The notes under the pieces were generated by a model that did no database searches, had not been told where the DNA came from, and was given only the letters and a program-made list of their open reading frames with translations. The position numbers and the translations under genes were made by a program. 64,000 bases of DNA, from assembly GCF_024343575.1 (NCBI RefSeq), contig NZ_RJUA01000007.1, positions 62,250-126,249 on the forward strand, given 5' to 3'. This document shows positions 55,335 through 64,000 of the stretch, one piece after another. Source of the stretch: Lacihabitans sp. LS3-19 (GTDB lineage Bacteria > Bacteroidota > Bacteroidia > Cytophagales > Spirosomataceae). Positions within the stretch are counted from its first letter, which is position 1. The number at the start of each line of letters is the position of its first letter.

Positions 55335-58300
55335 ATGGAAGAATTAGATAAATATGACGAATTGCACCCTAAAAAGGGTATGATTTATAATTTGATAGGT
55401 TGGTTAGGTGATAACCGTACAACAATATTTTTGATTATTGGATTGATAACTGTTACAGGTTACAATATTTTCAAAAACCTACCAAAAGAGCAGTTTCCAG
55501 AGATTGTGGTTCCACAAATCTATGTAAACACGGTTTATGCTGGTACGGCTCCTTCAGACATAGAGAACCTCGTCAATAAACCTCTTGAAAATCAGATAAA
55601 ATCTGAAAAAGGAGTAAAAAGAGTTAAATCAAACGCATTGCAGGATATTTCTATTATTCTGGTAGAATTTGATACCGACGTAGATGTACAAGTGGCCAAA
55701 GAGCGTGTTAAATCTGCCATAGATAAAGCCAAAAAAGATTTACCAAAGGACTTGACCCAAGACCCTACTGCTCTTGAGGTAAACTTCTCTGAGTTTCCTA
55801 TCATGAACATCAACATAGCTGGGAATGTATCTCTAGAAAAACTAAAAGGCTATGCAGAAGACATTCAGGAATTGATAGAGGCTACGCCAGAAATCACCCG
55901 TGTAGATATAGTGGGTGGCTTGGACAGAGAGATTCAGATCAACTTGGATTTGCAAAAAATGCAAGCGTATGGAATTACTTTTGGAGATATTCAGAATGCT
56001 GTTCAATATGAAAATGTGAATATTTCAGGTGGTGACTTAAACGTAAATGACGTAAGACGTACCATCAGAGTAAAAGGTGAATTTGTAGATTTGAATGATA
56101 TTAAAAATGTAATCATTCGATCGGGACAAGGTGCAACTGCAAGACTAAGTGAAATAGGTGAAGTTATAGACTCCAATGCTGAAAAACAGGATTTTGCAAG
56201 ACTTAACAACAAAACTGTTATTACTCTAAACGTAATAAAAAGAGGTGGAGAGAACTTGATTATTGCTTCAGAAAAAATTGAAGAGATACTTAATACTTAC
56301 AAAGAAAATAGACTTCCTGCCAATGTAGAGTTAAAAATTACGGCCGATGCTTCAGAAAGAACCAAAGCAGACATCAACGACCTAATCAATACCGTTGTGA
56401 TGGGCTTTATATTTGTGGTGATGGTTTTGATGTTTTTTATGGGCGTGCGTGATGCAATCTTTGTGGGTCTTTCGGTTCCGCTATCTGCTCTTTTGGCATT
56501 TTATCCATTAATGTTAATGGGCTTTACCTTAAACACCATCGTGCTTTTTGGATTTTTATTAGGCTTAGGTATTGTGGTGGATGACGCCATCGTGGTTATA
56601 GAAAACTCTCATAGGATTTTTAACAAATATAAACACCTAGACATCAAGGAATCTGTAAAAATTGCTGCTTCGGAGGTATTTGTACCTGTTTTAGCGGGAA
56701 CAGCAACAACGATTGCCCCTTTCTTCCCCCTATTGTTTTGGCCAGGAATAGTCGGTGAATTTATGAAATATTTGCCGTTTACGTTAATATTTACACTTTC
56801 GGCTTCTTTGGTGGTTTCTTATGTGATGAATCCTGTGTTCGCTATTACATTCATGAAACGTGATCATGAAGATGACAATTCAGGGCTAAGTAAAAAAGCA
56901 TTAATCGTAATGGGGGCATTGTCAGCATTGGGTTATTTGATATACTTTATCAGTAAAACTGACCTTTTCTTAGGTGTAGGAAATATAATGGTAATGTTGA
57001 TTATCCTTTATGTTTTCAACCATTTCATCCTTACGCCGCACTTGATTATTCCTTTTCAAGAAAAACTCTTGCCACGTCTTATCCAATCTTATAAAAATCT
57101 GATATCATGGATTTTGACAGGTTTAAGACCGCTTTGGGTAACATTGGCCACTTTTGGTTTGTTGATATTCACGTTTGTTTTAATGGGAATTCTAAAACCT
57201 GATGTGATTTTCTTCCCTAGTGGTGATCCTGATTATGTTTATATCTACAATGTACTTCCTGTGGGTACAGATGCTAAAAAAACGAATGAGGTAACACTTG
57301 AAATAGAAAAAAGAGTTTTTGATGTTATCAAAAAGAACAAAGCTGAAGGAGCTATAAACTCGGTGATTTCCAACGTTGGTAAAAACGCGGGAGACCCTTT
57401 TAACCCTGACCGTGCCCCTACGCCAAACAAATCTAAGGTGACGGTGGCATTTGTAAGTAAAAGTGAAAGAGGAGAGATATCTTCTGCCGAAATGTTGACC
57501 AAGTTTAGAGATGCATTGGGCGGCATACCTGGATCCGAAATTTCTGTAGAAAGAGAGCGAAATGGCCCTCCTACCGGAAAAGCCATTACGATAGAAGTGG
57601 TAGGTGAAGACTTCGAAAAGCTAATGGAGATCCAAAAAGAAGTGATTGACAAAGTCAACGCATCGAACATACCAGGTATTGACCAATTAAAATCTGATTT
57701 GGTAACAAATAAGCCTGAAATAGTGGTGAATATTGACAGAAACAAGGCTTCGAGAGAGGGTGTAAGTTCGGCTCAAATAGCTGGAGCTATAAGAACGGCC
57801 TTGTTTGGAACCGAAATCTCGAAATTCAGAGATAACAAAGACGAGTATCCGATACAGTTGAGACTGAAACCTGAAGACAGAAATAGCATAGACAAATTAC
57901 TGTCTATGAACATCACCTACCGTGACATGAACATGGGCGGTGTATTGAGAAACGTACCGCTTTCGTCATTGGCCAATGTGAGTTATTCAAGTACGTTTAG
58001 CCAAATAAACAGAAAGAACAATGAGCGTATCGTAACGATCAGTTCAGATGTTACACCGGAATTTGCGACTCAGGCAACAGATATCAACAAACAAATTTTT
58101 GATGTTTTAGCACAGATAGAGATGCCATCTGGTTACAAAATACGCCAAGGTGGAGAGCAAGAGGAGCAGCAAGAAGCTATGAGTTTCTTATCAACGGCAT
58201 TTTTATTGGCCATTGCTTTGATTTACCTTATCCTAGCGGCACAGTTCAACTCTATCGTTAAGCCTATGATTATTTTCGTGACCATCATTTTGAGTTTAAT

Positions 58301-58748
58301 CGGTGTGTTATTAGGCTTTTTGATAACAGGTAAGACTTTCTCAGTTATCATGTCTGGCGTAGGTATAATAGCCTTGGCGGGTATAGTTGTGAAAAACGGT
58401 ATCTTGATTATTGAGTTTATAGATGAGATGAAATCCAAAGGCTATAGCCTGAAAGATGCGATTATTGAGGGTGGTTCTACTCGTTTGACTCCCGTATTGC
58501 TTACGGCATCATCAACCGTACTTGGTATGATACCATTGGCTTTGGGTCTAGCGTTTGACTTTGGAGCATTATTTGTCAATCTTGACTGGATTGTTACAGT
58601 AGGCGGCGATAGTGCAGTATTCTGGAATATCTTGGCTTGGACCATCATATTTGGATTGATATTCTCTACTATTCTAACTTTGATAATCATCCCTTGTTTA
58701 TATTACTTAAACGAAAGAGCCAAAGTAAAACTTTGGGGAGCTAAATAA
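55335..58748 (+). CDS. RND efflux pump, inner-membrane subunit, with insertion between TM6 and TM7
   Basis: An 1137-residue pump, about 100 longer than typical AcrB-type pumps. TM4 has LGLGIVVDDAIVVIENSHRI and TM10 LAGIVVKNGILIIEF. The porter start is EQFPEIVVPQIYVNTVYAG. The extra length between TM6 and TM7 (about residues 510-590) adds about two hydrophobic helices (VMGALSALGYLIYFIS, NIMVMLIILYVFNHFI) and is also seen, as I recall, in Bacteroidota relatives. NLDWIVTVGGDSAVFWN is an additional segment near TM12. A terminator follows. Confidence 0.94.
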   Translation: MEELDKYDELHPKKGMIYNLIGWLGDNRTTIFLIIGLITVTGYNIFKNLPKEQFPEIVVPQIYVNTVYAGTAPSDIENLVNKPLENQIKSEKGVKRVKSNALQDISIILVEFDTDVDVQVAKERVKSAIDKAKKDLPKDLTQDPTALEVNFSEFPIMNINIAGNVSLEKLKGYAEDIQELIEATPEITRVDIVGGLDREIQINLDLQKMQAYGITFGDIQNAVQYENVNISGGDLNVNDVRRTIRVKGEFVDLNDIKNVIIRSGQGATARLSEIGEVIDSNAEKQDFARLNNKTVITLNVIKRGGENLIIASEKIEEILNTYKENRLPANVELKITADASERTKADINDLINTVVMGFIFVVMVLMFFMGVRDAIFVGLSVPLSALLAFYPLMLMGFTLNTIVLFGFLLGLGIVVDDAIVVIENSHRIFNKYKHLDIKESVKIAASEVFVPVLAGTATTIAPFFPLLFWPGIVGEFMKYLPFTLIFTLSASLVVSYVMNPVFAITFMKRDHEDDNSGLSKKALIVMGALSALGYLIYFISKTDLFLGVGNIMVMLIILYVFNHFILTPHLIIPFQEKLLPRLIQSYKNLISWILTGLRPLWVTLATFGLLIFTFVLMGILKPDVIFFPSGDPDYVYIYNVLPVGTDAKKTNEVTLEIEKRVFDVIKKNKAEGAINSVISNVGKNAGDPFNPDRAPTPNKSKVTVAFVSKSERGEISSAEMLTKFRDALGGIPGSEISVERERNGPPTGKAITIEVVGEDFEKLMEIQKEVIDKVNASNIPGIDQLKSDLVTNKPEIVVNIDRNKASREGVSSAQIAGAIRTALFGTEISKFRDNKDEYPIQLRLKPEDRNSIDKLLSMNITYRDMNMGGVLRNVPLSSLANVSYSSTFSQINRKNNERIVTISSDVTPEFATQATDINKQIFDVLAQIEMPSGYKIRQGGEQEEQQEAMSFLSTAFLLAIALIYLILAAQFNSIVKPMIIFVTIILSLIGVLLGFLITGKTFSVIMSGVGIIALAGIVVKNGILIIEFIDEMKSKGYSLKDAIIEGGSTRLTPVLLTASSTVLGMIPLALGLAFDFGALFVNLDWIVTVGGDSAVFWNILAWTIIFGLIFSTILTLIIIPCLYYLNERAKVKLWGAK

Positions 58749-58768
58749 GCTTAGCATCCTTATAATAC

Positions 58769-58805
58769 AAAAAGACCTCTCAAATAGCTTGGGAGGTCTT
58801 TTTTT
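58769..58805 (+). terminator. Terminator of the third efflux operon
   Basis: AAAGACCTC and GAGGTCTTT form the stem (58771-58779 and 58793-58801) with a loop region including CAAATAGCTT, followed by a T-run. Confidence 0.85.
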
Positions 58806-58851
58806 GGGGTTGAATGTTTCAATTAATAGTTTATAAAATCTCCCAACCCAG

Positions 58852-59014
58852 CTGTGCGAAGGATATTTCCTTCGTACGTGCGTATTGCGGCTTGTAGCCA
58901 CAGAATAAATGATTTGTCGCAACAATAATATTCAAATAAAATGCTAAAATACACTATGCTTACTTAGGTCAAAGACCGAAATACACACGTACGAAGGTCG
59001 GAGCCTTCGCAGAA
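58852..59014. repeat. MITE-like palindromic element
   Basis: The 35-bp ends (58852-58886 and 58980-59014) are imperfect inverted repeats of each other with 27 of 35 matching. The shared core is CCTTCGTACGTG. Each arm has an inner hairpin (GCGAAGG against CCTTCG). About 93 bp of AT-rich DNA lies between. It encodes nothing. The design is that of a miniature inverted-repeat element or a large extragenic palindrome. No target-site duplication was established. Confidence 0.6.
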
Positions 59015-59134
59015 CGGTGCTTAATTTTTTATTTGATGGTTATTTGTTAAATCATACATTTTGTCAATTTAAAATCTTTATTATCAGTGTTTTGCTATTT
59101 GATACTTATTTGACAAATAAAAAAAATTCGGCTC

Positions 59135-59206
59135 TTTGACATGTTCGGTAGGACATTTCGAAGCTATATAAAAAAGGATTTCCAATCCTATTTATTTTAA
59201 TTTTCA
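59135..59206 (+). repeat. Extragenic repeat, copy A
   Basis: A 72-nt unit comprising a hairpin around GACATGTTCGGTAGGACAT, a second palindrome GGATTTCCAATCC and the tail TATTTTAATTTTCA. It matches copy B at 66 of 72 positions. Upstream and downstream to 59508 is gene-free AT-rich DNA. Confidence 0.75.
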
Positions 59207-59508
59207 GTGTGATAATTACAAAATCGAATCTCAAATAGTTTAAATTTTTATTTTTGTAATAAAATATTATTTCTATTTGGTTTTTTGTAATGCAGATTCG
59301 GTTTGTAGGAAATTTTTCATTATCGATATCCCTAAATATACTTTCAGCTAAGGAAATGAAAACCACTATCTTGTATATTTAAAAGTAAATTCTCAAACAT
59401 TAAAATTAATCTAACTAGTTATAAAAGCCCTAATACAAAAATTGGCTTGTTATTCTTTGTTTTTTTGAAAGATGTCTTGTTTATTCGAAAAACTAAAACA
59501 AAATATGT

Positions 59509-60333
59509 ATGCTAGAAATTTGTAAGAACTGTGGTAGCACATTAAATGGAAAATACTGCTCTGCCTGCGGCCAAAAGAAATTTAACTATGAAGATAAAAC
59601 AGTTTCGCACCTGGTTGATGAGGCACTACACTTTATAACGCACTTTGAAGGCAATATTTTTCAAACAATTAAAACCATCTTTACAAAACCAGGTAAATAT
59701 GCCCTGGAATTTTCAAGTGGGATTCAAAAGAAATATTTCAAACCCATTTCCCTTTTCTTAATTTTGGTAGTTTTATATCTTTTTTTCCCAGTTTACAAGG
59801 GGATGAATATGAGTCTAAATGGACACAAGAATATGTTTTTCTATGGAAAAATGGCCAAATCTCAAATTAAAAAGAAAAGCGAAAAAATAATGATAAATGA
59901 AGAAGAGCTAAATCAATTGTATTATAGTAAATCAGAGAAAATATCAAAAATTTTATTGCTGATTTTAATTCCTCTTAGTGCATTATGCCTTTACATATTA
60001 TTTTTCAGTAAAAAGAAGTTAATTTACGATTACTTCATTTTGAGTTCAGAGTTAAATATATTCTATCTAGCTACTAATTATTTATTTATACCTGTATTCT
60101 TATTCGCTATTTCTTTTTTAATAAAAGGTAGAAATTTGATTTCAGAAACATACCTTTTATTTTTTATCTCTACCTTATTCCTTGTGTTTTCTTCAATTGC
60201 ATTTAAACGTTTCTTTAATGTTTCAATTGGGAGATCTATAATTAGTGCGTTTCTTTTCGTTCTTTTACACTTGTTATTTGTTCAACTATTCTATAGGTTT
60301 TTACTTTTCGAAATAAGTATTTTTTTAGTATAA
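59509..60333 (+). CDS. DUF3667-like zinc-ribbon membrane protein
   Basis: A 274-residue protein. A zinc ribbon begins it (CKNCGSTLNGKYCSACGQKK, four Cys), followed by VSHLVDEALHFITHFEGN and TKPGKYALEFSSGIQKKYFK, which mark DUF3667. About five or six hydrophobic helices follow from residue 80. The family is common in Bacteroidota with no assigned function. It stands alone in a gene-poor region between two copies of a repeat. Confidence 0.85.
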   Translation: MLEICKNCGSTLNGKYCSACGQKKFNYEDKTVSHLVDEALHFITHFEGNIFQTIKTIFTKPGKYALEFSSGIQKKYFKPISLFLILVVLYLFFPVYKGMNMSLNGHKNMFFYGKMAKSQIKKKSEKIMINEEELNQLYYSKSEKISKILLLILIPLSALCLYILFFSKKKLIYDYFILSSELNIFYLATNYLFIPVFLFAISFLIKGRNLISETYLLFFISTLFLVFSSIAFKRFFNVSIGRSIISAFLFVLLHLLFVQLFYRFLLFEISIFLV

Positions 60334-60465
60334 AATATAGGAATAATTTGGACTAAAAGCTTTAAAATATACGATCCGCGTGATGTATTTTACACTTTCT
60401 CAACTATTTGTTAACTACAAAAATTCTAAATAAAATGATATCAGAGTAATAATAAACTACGGATT

Positions 60466-60537
60466 TTCGACATGTTCCGTAGGACATGTCGAAGCTAGAT
60501 AAAATAGGATTTCCAATCCTATATATTTTAATTTTCA
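60466..60537 (+). repeat. Extragenic repeat, copy B
   Basis: The best-preserved copy: the near-perfect hairpin TTCGACATGTTCC / GGACATGTCGAA, then TAGGATTTCCAATCCTA and TATTTTAATTTTCA. It matches copy A at 66 of 72 positions. Copy C is inverted. Confidence 0.8.
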
Positions 60538-60800
60538 AAACTTTGGCATAGCTGTATAGCGTCACTATTTTATTACTAGCATCCTTCTAAAAATCGAAAA
60601 TTATATATCTAAATCATAAACAATTGATAGCCCGAAGGGGGAATTTTATTATAGTAAAAATGACTCCTATTGAATCATTAACCCTTTAAGAATTTAATTT
60701 TCAAATAGTTAAAATGAGTTCTGATTATTTTTCAGACGCCAGTAATATTTTAATTTATTGTAGTGATAATTTTTGACTATTAGTTTTTTGAGTATCTAAT

Positions 60801-60856
60801 TCGGATTGAAAATCCTCATCATCAAGCTTCGACATGTCTTTCAGAACATGTCGAAG
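60801..60856 (-). repeat. Extragenic repeat, copy C, inverted
   Basis: GGATTGAAAATCC comes first and the CTTCGACATGT / ACATGTCGAAG hairpin second, the reverse of the order in copies A and B. The reverse complement of the palindrome in A/B differs from it by one base. The flanking tail is weakly conserved. Confidence 0.65.
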
Positions 60857-61180
60857 AGTGGTTCGAATTCTTCAAACTCACTAAAACCTAAACTAATTTG
60901 GGATTTTTATGCTTAAAAAAACAGCTGTTTAACCTTTCTAAGATTCCATTGTGTATTTCAGAGTTTAGCTATCATAAAGTTTGTTTAATTTGCTTAGTAT
61001 TTAACTTGTAAAGGTTTGTTAATATGAGTTTTAGAAGACAATTGTATTTCTGTGTATGAAACTAGAAATTTCCACCCATTAAGGCAATGCTTTTACAGAG
61101 TGGTGAGCAATTTCCAACTCATTTATGAATTGTAAAAATATCAAGCAGTTTTAGAAAAACATATAACACCAGGTCTTAAA

Positions 61181-61471
61181 TCATTTGCGACTAAAAATAT
61201 ACTTATCAGCCACAAATGTCCCGAAGGGAATAAGCGATGCTGCAAAGCCGAGTACGCCTTCTGAGAATTTCCATTTATCTCTGAAAAACAACATAGCTAA
61301 TAAAATACAATAAGCGATAAAAAGCAAACCATGAGCTAGACCCACAATATAGTTGGGCTTTGGCATCGCCATTTCATACTTCATGTACATCGTAATACCT
61401 ATTAAAAGGAAACTAATTCCTTCTAAAATGGCAATTTTGCGGAAGATATTGAGTATTTTATTTTCGTTCAT
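61181..61471 (-). CDS. DUF3817-family membrane protein
   Basis: A 96-residue protein with three hydrophobic helices. ILEGISFLLIGITMYMKYEM and VGLAHGLLFIAYCILLAMLF match DUF3817, and PFGTFVADKYI ends it. No function is known. It lies 69 bp downstream of yaaA on the same strand. Confidence 0.85.
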   Translation of the reverse strand: MNENKILNIFRKIAILEGISFLLIGITMYMKYEMAMPKPNYIVGLAHGLLFIAYCILLAMLFFRDKWKFSEGVLGFAASLIPFGTFVADKYIFSRK

Positions 61472-61540
61472 TTTATTTTTTAGACTGGTTTTAATACTTC
61501 GTTTTTTTGGGAAAATTATAGAAAAAAATTTGCATAAATA

Positions 61541-62299
61541 TTATCTCACAAATACCAATTCGTTTTCCGTAGAAGCTTTTACGTCAAATTCGTAATTGCC
61601 ATAATTGAATGTTTTTAGATTTTCGGGATCGTTGATGTCGTGGTCTAAAATATAACGAACCATCATTCCGCGTGCTTTTTTGGCAAAGAAACTTACGATT
61701 TGGAGCTTTCCGTTTACAAAATCTTTAAAAACGGGGGTGATAATGGGCGAACTTAACAAGGCTGGTTTTACTGCCCCAAAGTACTCTTGGCTGGCTAGAT
61801 TTATCAAAGGTTCATTTGGTTGTAATTCCGCTTTTAAGGCCTCGGTGATTTTTTTGTCCCAATATTTATAAAGATTGGGTTTCCGGCCAACTTTCAGTGC
61901 GGTTCCCATTTCGAGGCGGTAGGGTTGTATTAGGTCCAAAGGTTTAAGCAATCCGTATAGCCCAGATAGTATCCTCAGCTTTTCCTGCATTTGAGGTATT
62001 TGCTCTGGCTTCAGTGTATAAGCGTCTAATCCCAAATATACGTCGCCTTTGAAGGCAAAAACTGCTTGCCGAGCATTTTCTGTGGTATATTCCTCTGTTC
62101 TTATTTGGTTTCTTTCATGATTAAGCTGGGCTAAAGCCGTCGAAATACTCATCAAGTCTGATAATTTTTTTGGCGATTTTTTTTTCAAAGTTTCGTTTAG
62201 TTCTGCAGTTTCTTTTCCAAAAATAGGAAGTGAATACTCGTTTGTAGGTAAGGTATTTTGGTAATCTAAGGTTTTGGCAGGAGATATAACGATTTTCAT
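61541..62299 (-). CDS. yaaA: YaaA-family peroxide stress protein
   Basis: A 252-residue protein. KIVISPAKTLDY opens it, AFKGDVYLGLDAYTL and ILSGLYGLLKPLDLIQPYRLEMG (core GLYGLLKPLDLIQPY) mark the family, and FFAKKARGMMVRYI ends it. In Escherichia coli, YaaA lowers intracellular free iron under hydrogen peroxide and is linked to OxyR. It binds DNA in structural work on the family. The DUF3817 gene follows. Confidence 0.92.
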   Translation of the reverse strand: MKIVISPAKTLDYQNTLPTNEYSLPIFGKETAELNETLKKKSPKKLSDLMSISTALAQLNHERNQIRTEEYTTENARQAVFAFKGDVYLGLDAYTLKPEQIPQMQEKLRILSGLYGLLKPLDLIQPYRLEMGTALKVGRKPNLYKYWDKKITEALKAELQPNEPLINLASQEYFGAVKPALLSSPIITPVFKDFVNGKLQIVSFFAKKARGMMVRYILDHDINDPENLKTFNYGNYEFDVKASTENELVFVR

Positions 62300-62519
62300 T
62301 GATACAAATATGGTTCGTTATATAAACGTAAAAATAGCAAACTAGGTTTCGACCTTTGTTTACAAAATTCTGATTAAAGAAAATCTCCTAAAAACATAAT
62401 TTATTTTAAAAAAAGGCTTAGAATCTATCGCTATTATCAATTGGTCGATTTATTACAATTGATTAGTTAAAATTTATTATTTTACGAAAAATTTATTTAA
62501 AATCTAGAATATACAATCA

Positions 62520-64000
62520 ATGCGTATTTTAAGCCCTAGTAGAACTTTACTAATTCTTTTTATTTCAATTGTAATTTTTGGCTTTGTTAGTATCAATATT
62601 AGTGAACCCAAAATTTCTTTGGATGGATATAAAATAGATGAAAGGTTTGACTTGAAAGTCATTTCATCCGAGCCATTTTTAAAAGCTCCCGTTAGCATGG
62701 ATTTTGATAATAAAGGCCGCATGTGGGTAGTAGAAATGATTAACTATATGCCCAATCTGGAGGGCATTGGAGAAGAAGAGCCAACAGGCCGAATATCTAT
62801 TTTAGAAGATTTGGATAAAGACGGTGTTACAGACCACAGCAAAGTTTTTCTAGAAAAATTGGTGCTTCCTCGTGCCATAGCTCATGTTTATGGAGGATTA
62901 TTATATGTGGATGGTCCAAAGCTTATTTTTGTAGAAATAAAAAATGATAAACCTGGCAAAAAGACAATTGTAGACCCATTATACGCCGAAGGTGGAAATG
63001 TAGAGCATTCTTCTAACGGGCTGATGATGAATATTGACAATTGGATTTATAATTCAAATTGGAACTTTAGGTATAGATTGAAAAATGGGAAATGGCTAAA
63101 AGAACCGACATCAGAGCGGGGGCAATGGGGGATTACGAAGGATAATTTTGGAAGGCTGTATTTTAACAACAATTCCACGAACTTACAGGCCGACTTTGTA
63201 TTGCCCAACAAAACCATAAAAAATAGATACTATAAACCGACGGTATCTGAAAGCAAAAAAATAGCCGAGGATTTGGTTTATCCTATCAGCAAAGCCGCTG
63301 TAAATAGAGGCTATCAGAAAGGAGTGTTAAATGAAGATGGTTTTTTGGTTAGTGTAACAGCTGCTTGTGGTCCATTAGTTTACCGTGGAGGCACTTTCCC
63401 TACTGAATATGACCAAAATGCCTTTGTATGTGTACCTGAGGCGAATTTGATTAAAAGGAATATTCTGACTTTTGATAAAACTTCCACAAAAGCTACGCAA
63501 GCTGAGATTGGCAAAGAGTTTTTAGCCTCAACAGATGAGGGTTTTCGACCTGTAAATCTTTTCAATGGACCAGATGGAGCCATGTATGTGGTGGATATGC
63601 ACAGGGGAATTATTCAACACAAAGCATACATTTCGCAATATCTTTCAGAGCTTTTGGCTTTACAGAAAATGGATACCTTGCAGAATGCTGGGAGAATTCT
63701 CAAAATTACGAGTAAGGAAAATAAGGGTTTTGAAATCGGAGATTTATCGAAAGCGAGTTCTAAACAATTGGTGGCCAATTTAAGTCATCCAAATGGTTGG
63801 TTGAGAGATCGATCTCAACAATTGCTCATTCAGAAGAAAGACCCTTCGGTAGTGAAAGAATTGGTAAATTTAAGTAAGTCTAATGAGCCTTTTGGTGTAG
63901 AGATTCATGCTCTTTTTGTGCTAGAAGGACTCAATGCATTAAATTTCAATAACCTTTCAGACATCATTTCCCAAACTTCTCAACCCGAAACTATTGCCCA
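62520..64000 (+). CDS. Secreted dehydrogenase-like beta-propeller protein (3' end outside window)
   Basis: The ATG at 62520 opens a frame of at least 493 codons that runs off the right edge. A hydrophobic signal (LLILFISIVIFGFVSI) precedes a propeller-like region: FDNKGRMWVVEMINYMPNL, LEDLDKDGVTDHSKVF, EHSSNGLMMNIDNWIYNS and FNGPDGAMYVVDMHRG. This layout fits the membrane-bound dehydrogenase / PVC-type heme-binding family, in which HEAT repeats and a cytochrome c domain with CxxCH follow. The HEAT-like start (LSHPNGWLRDRSQQLL) is visible; a CxxCH would lie beyond the edge. Substrate is unknown. Confidence 0.8.
   Translation, partial: MRILSPSRTLLILFISIVIFGFVSINISEPKISLDGYKIDERFDLKVISSEPFLKAPVSMDFDNKGRMWVVEMINYMPNLEGIGEEEPTGRISILEDLDKDGVTDHSKVFLEKLVLPRAIAHVYGGLLYVDGPKLIFVEIKNDKPGKKTIVDPLYAEGGNVEHSSNGLMMNIDNWIYNSNWNFRYRLKNGKWLKEPTSERGQWGITKDNFGRLYFNNNSTNLQADFVLPNKTIKNRYYKPTVSESKKIAEDLVYPISKAAVNRGYQKGVLNEDGFLVSVTAACGPLVYRGGTFPTEYDQNAFVCVPEANLIKRNILTFDKTSTKATQAEIGKEFLASTDEGFRPVNLFNGPDGAMYVVDMHRGIIQHKAYISQYLSELLALQKMDTLQNAGRILKITSKENKGFEIGDLSKASSKQLVANLSHPNGWLRDRSQQLLIQKKDPSVVKELVNLSKSNEPFGVEIHALFVLEGLNALNFNNLSDIISQTSQPETIA

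Larger units (their letters stand above)
60334..61180. other. Gene-poor stretch with two repeat copies
   Basis: An 847-bp stretch with no supportable gene. It contains repeat copies B (60466) and C (60801). The rest is AT-rich, with no hairpin terminator or tRNA I can identify. Confidence 0.6.

Noticed and set aside
59106-59366. Open frame of 86 codons on the minus strand
   Set aside because: It overlaps repeat copy A, has no family features and looks AT-rich and random.
61353-61595. 80-codon frame opposite DUF3817
   Set aside because: It is the complement of a gene with clear family motifs.

Overview
The window looks like a low-GC chromosomal segment of a Bacteroidota bacterium, most likely of the Cytophagales (an inference from gene content, not from a marker-gene tree). 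The reasons are a PorT-like type IX secretion gene beside menaquinone methyltransferase, a GldA-like ATPase, a short acidic DUF2795 protein, several Bacteroidota DUF families (DUF4153, DUF3667, DUF4260, DUF3995), and TAnnTTTG promoter boxes. About 60 genes are visible. There is no rRNA, CRISPR array or intact insertion sequence.

Layout. 1-3.8 kb: the leftward start of a probable defence or accessory operon. A WYL regulator is followed by a large protein, cut by the left edge, that joins an HsdM-like N6-adenine methylase, a specificity-subunit-like region and a histidine-kinase-like dimerisation and ATPase region. Beside it lie tRNA-Val and a decayed partial copy of that tRNA. 4-6.9 kb: mannonate dehydratase and a KDG-type kinase with a toxin-antitoxin pair between them. 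7-11.6 kb: an LRR protein, an SPFH lipoprotein, a two-component pair and TerC. 11.9-15.4 kb: thioredoxin-like protein, DEAD-box helicase, RRM protein and GldA-like ATPase. 15.5-19.6 kb: a second two-component pair and a sulfatase.

19.7-25.1 kb: a TetR gene divergent from an ABC/HlyD/TolC type I export operon whose ATPase has lost its signature motif. 25-37.6 kb: TauE/SafE transporter, a secreted EEP hydrolase, GH20, GH25 and GH29 enzymes, an amino acid permease, a LpqC-like esterase and a secreted nuclease. 37.7-45.6 kb: a tightly packed TetR-led operon of small membrane proteins, a quinone reductase, a thioesterase and a complete RND efflux pump. 45.8-51.9 kb: VOC protein, porin, AlbA_2 protein, DUF2795, cutC, then pyrD-ubiE-porT. 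52.2-58.7 kb: a third TetR-led efflux operon (TolC, adaptor, 1137-residue RND pump). 58.8-62.5 kb: a gene-poor stretch with a MITE-like palindromic element and three copies of a second repeat, around DUF3667, DUF3817 and yaaA genes. 62.5 kb to the end: a large secreted dehydrogenase-like protein cut by the right edge.

Together the genes describe a glycan- and uronate-using Gram-negative bacterium with three separately TetR-controlled export systems. The strongest candidate for an undescribed system is the methylase/kinase-like fusion with its WYL regulator at the left edge.
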